In this document: piece after piece, positions 6,177 through 6,809 of the stretch
How the letters are laid out: the number at the start of each line of letters is the position of its first letter
How positions within the stretch are numbered: the first letter of the stretch is position 1
Source: Paracoccaceae bacterium
Lineage (GTDB): Bacteria > Pseudomonadota > Alphaproteobacteria > Rhodobacterales > Rhodobacteraceae
Direction: 5' to 3'
DNA length: 6,809 bases
Assembly: GCA_009920815.1 (NCBI GenBank)
Contig: RFZH01000126.1
Location: 1 to 6,809, forward strand
Position numbers and translations under genes: made by a program
Notes under the pieces: model-generated
Database searches by the model: none
Told to the model about the DNA's origin: nothing
Seen by the model: only the letters and a program-made list of their open reading frames with translations

Positions 6177-6205
6177 ATTACATGACATGTTACCTATTTT
6201 TCCAA
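6177..6205 (-). promoter_or_regulatory. Probable promoter of the sulfatase gene
   Basis: On the minus strand, TTGGAA (plus positions 6200-6205) and TGTAAT (6177-6182) are separated by exactly 17 bases. The match to the vegetative consensus is good (4 of 6 and 5 of 6). Transcription would start near 6170, giving a leader of about 18 bases that still includes the AAGG ribosome-binding site. Confidence 0.55.
6178..6192. promoter_or_regulatory. Palindrome overlapping the sulfatase -10 box
   Basis: TTACATGACATGTTA is a 7-1-7 palindrome with one mismatch. It covers the proposed -10 hexamer and part of the spacer, the classic position for a repressor operator. No regulator gene is in the window, so the binding protein is unknown. 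Confidence 0.4.
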
Positions 6206-6231
6206 ACACGTAAATGGCAAATAGGATAACA
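6188..6231. repeat. Long inverted repeat in the divergent intergenic region
   Basis: TGTTACCTATTT (6188-6199) is repeated in inverted form as AAATAGGATAACA (6219-6231). All 12 bases match and there is one extra A at 6226; the arms are 19 bases apart. It could be a pair of oppositely oriented protein-binding sites or a stem-loop. The left arm overlaps the palindrome at the sulfatase promoter. Confidence 0.6.
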
Positions 6232-6232
6232 G

Positions 6233-6267
6233 ATCAAAATTTGATTTCATTTACATCATTTTTTGAT
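6233..6267. promoter_or_regulatory. Two similar palindromes 22 bases apart, possible tandem operators
   Basis: ATCAAAATTTGAT (6233-6245) is a perfect 6-1-6 palindrome. ATCATTTTTTGAT (6255-6267) matches it at 10 of 13 positions and keeps the outer ATCA/TGAT arms. Equivalent points are 22 bases apart, about two helical turns, so two dimers would bind the same DNA face. They lie between the divergent start sites. The plus-strand promoter itself is unclear; TAGTAT at 6299-6304 is the best -10 candidate, with a poor -35. Confidence 0.4.
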
Positions 6268-6339
6268 TGGCAAAACTTTGGTGTTCGACAGCATTTTCTA
6301 GTATCGCAAAAATTGGAATTTCAGAAAAAGGATGACACA

Positions 6340-6809
6340 ATGTCCATTCGGATTGCCGTTATTGGTACAGGACTTATGGGTGCAGATCACGCCAGGATCA
6401 TCGCCCAAGACATGCCCAGCGCGACGCTACAAGTGGTGTGCGATATGGATGCGGCACGCGCAAGATCGGTCGCCGATGCATTGGGTGCGGCGGATATTTC
6501 CACCGATCCAAACGGCGTGATTGATCGCGATGACGTGGACGCAGTTATTATCGCCAGCCCAGATTTCACCCATGCTCCGCTAAGCCTCAGGGCGATTGCT
6601 GCGGGCAAACCTGCACTGTGTGAAAAGCCATTGTCGCAATCTGTTGACGAATGCATCCAGGTCATGGACGCGGAACAATCCGCGGGCCGCCAGTTTATCC
6701 AACTGGGTTTTATGCGCCGCTATGATCAATCCTATGTTGACATGAAAAACGCATTGGCAAATGGCGCGTTGGGACGTCCGTTGATGATGCACAATTTCCA
6801 CCGCAACGT
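6340..6809 (+). CDS. Gfo/Idh/MocA family oxidoreductase, inositol 2-dehydrogenase-like (partial)
   Basis: The first 156 codons of a gene running off the window encode an NAD(P)-binding Rossmann domain: IAVIGTGLMG with the dinucleotide loop at Gly9-Gly14, and Asp35 at the end of the second strand (VVCDMD), which favours NAD. CEKPLS follows at 94-99, where Lys96 is the usual family active-site lysine. GFMRRYD at 123-129 with GRPLMMHNFHRN after it closely resembles the matching part of IolG-type myo-inositol 2-dehydrogenases (oxidation of myo-inositol to scyllo-inosose), but related sugar and cyclitol dehydrogenases share it, so no symbol is given. The ATG at 6340 has AAAAAGGA (6325-6332) about 7 bases upstream; an ATG at 6332 is in another frame. 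Family members are usually about 330-350 residues, so over half is outside the window. It is divergent from the sulfatase gene and probably co-regulated with it. Confidence 0.85.
   Translation, partial: MSIRIAVIGTGLMGADHARIIAQDMPSATLQVVCDMDAARARSVADALGAADISTDPNGVIDRDDVDAVIIASPDFTHAPLSLRAIAAGKPALCEKPLSQSVDECIQVMDAEQSAGRQFIQLGFMRRYDQSYVDMKNALANGALGRPLMMHNFHRN

Noticed and set aside
6332..6520. Plus-strand open frame starting at ATG 6332
   Set aside because: It overlaps the dehydrogenase in another frame, its start coincides with the end of the Shine-Dalgarno sequence used by the ATG at 6340, and its product has no recognisable features.

Overview
The window looks like chromosomal DNA of an alphaproteobacterium, most likely a marine Rhodobacterales (Roseobacter-group) member with a fairly low GC content for that group. 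This is an inference from memory of protein families: the rpsO and pnp products closely resemble Roseobacter-group versions, and a DUF5665-like membrane protein and a short membrane-anchored RTX protein are typical of that lineage.

Layout. Positions 1-143 hold the tail of a small membrane protein. Positions 219-1112 encode an acidic RTX calcium-binding repeat protein with a hydrophobic N-terminus. rpsO (ribosomal protein S15) follows at 1249-1518, with a structured leader in front and a strong intrinsic terminator behind. A 240-base leader without a gene then leads into pnp (polynucleotide phosphorylase), which occupies 1812-3718 but is broken: about 75 residues of the first RNase PH domain are missing, and the reading frame changes at about 2275-2281. 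A perfect 9-bp terminator closes pnp, and a small predicted outer-membrane beta-barrel protein starts 18 bases after it (3789-4424).

The right-hand part is an accessory metabolic locus. A sulfatase/phosphonate monoester hydrolase family enzyme (4472-6151, minus strand) is divergent from an inositol-dehydrogenase-like Gfo/Idh/MocA oxidoreductase (6340 to the window end, plus strand). The 188-base intergenic region between them holds a good promoter for the sulfatase and several palindromes that look like operators, so the two genes are probably co-regulated. A plausible reading is removal of a sulfate or phospho group from a cyclitol or sugar ester, followed by oxidation of the freed polyol. 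The substrate cannot be told from sequence alone.

The most notable points are the internal deletion with frameshift in pnp, which is either a real lesion or an assembly error, and the palindrome-rich divergent control region. I see no tRNA, rRNA, CRISPR array, insertion sequence or phage gene, and nothing that clearly forms a previously undescribed system.
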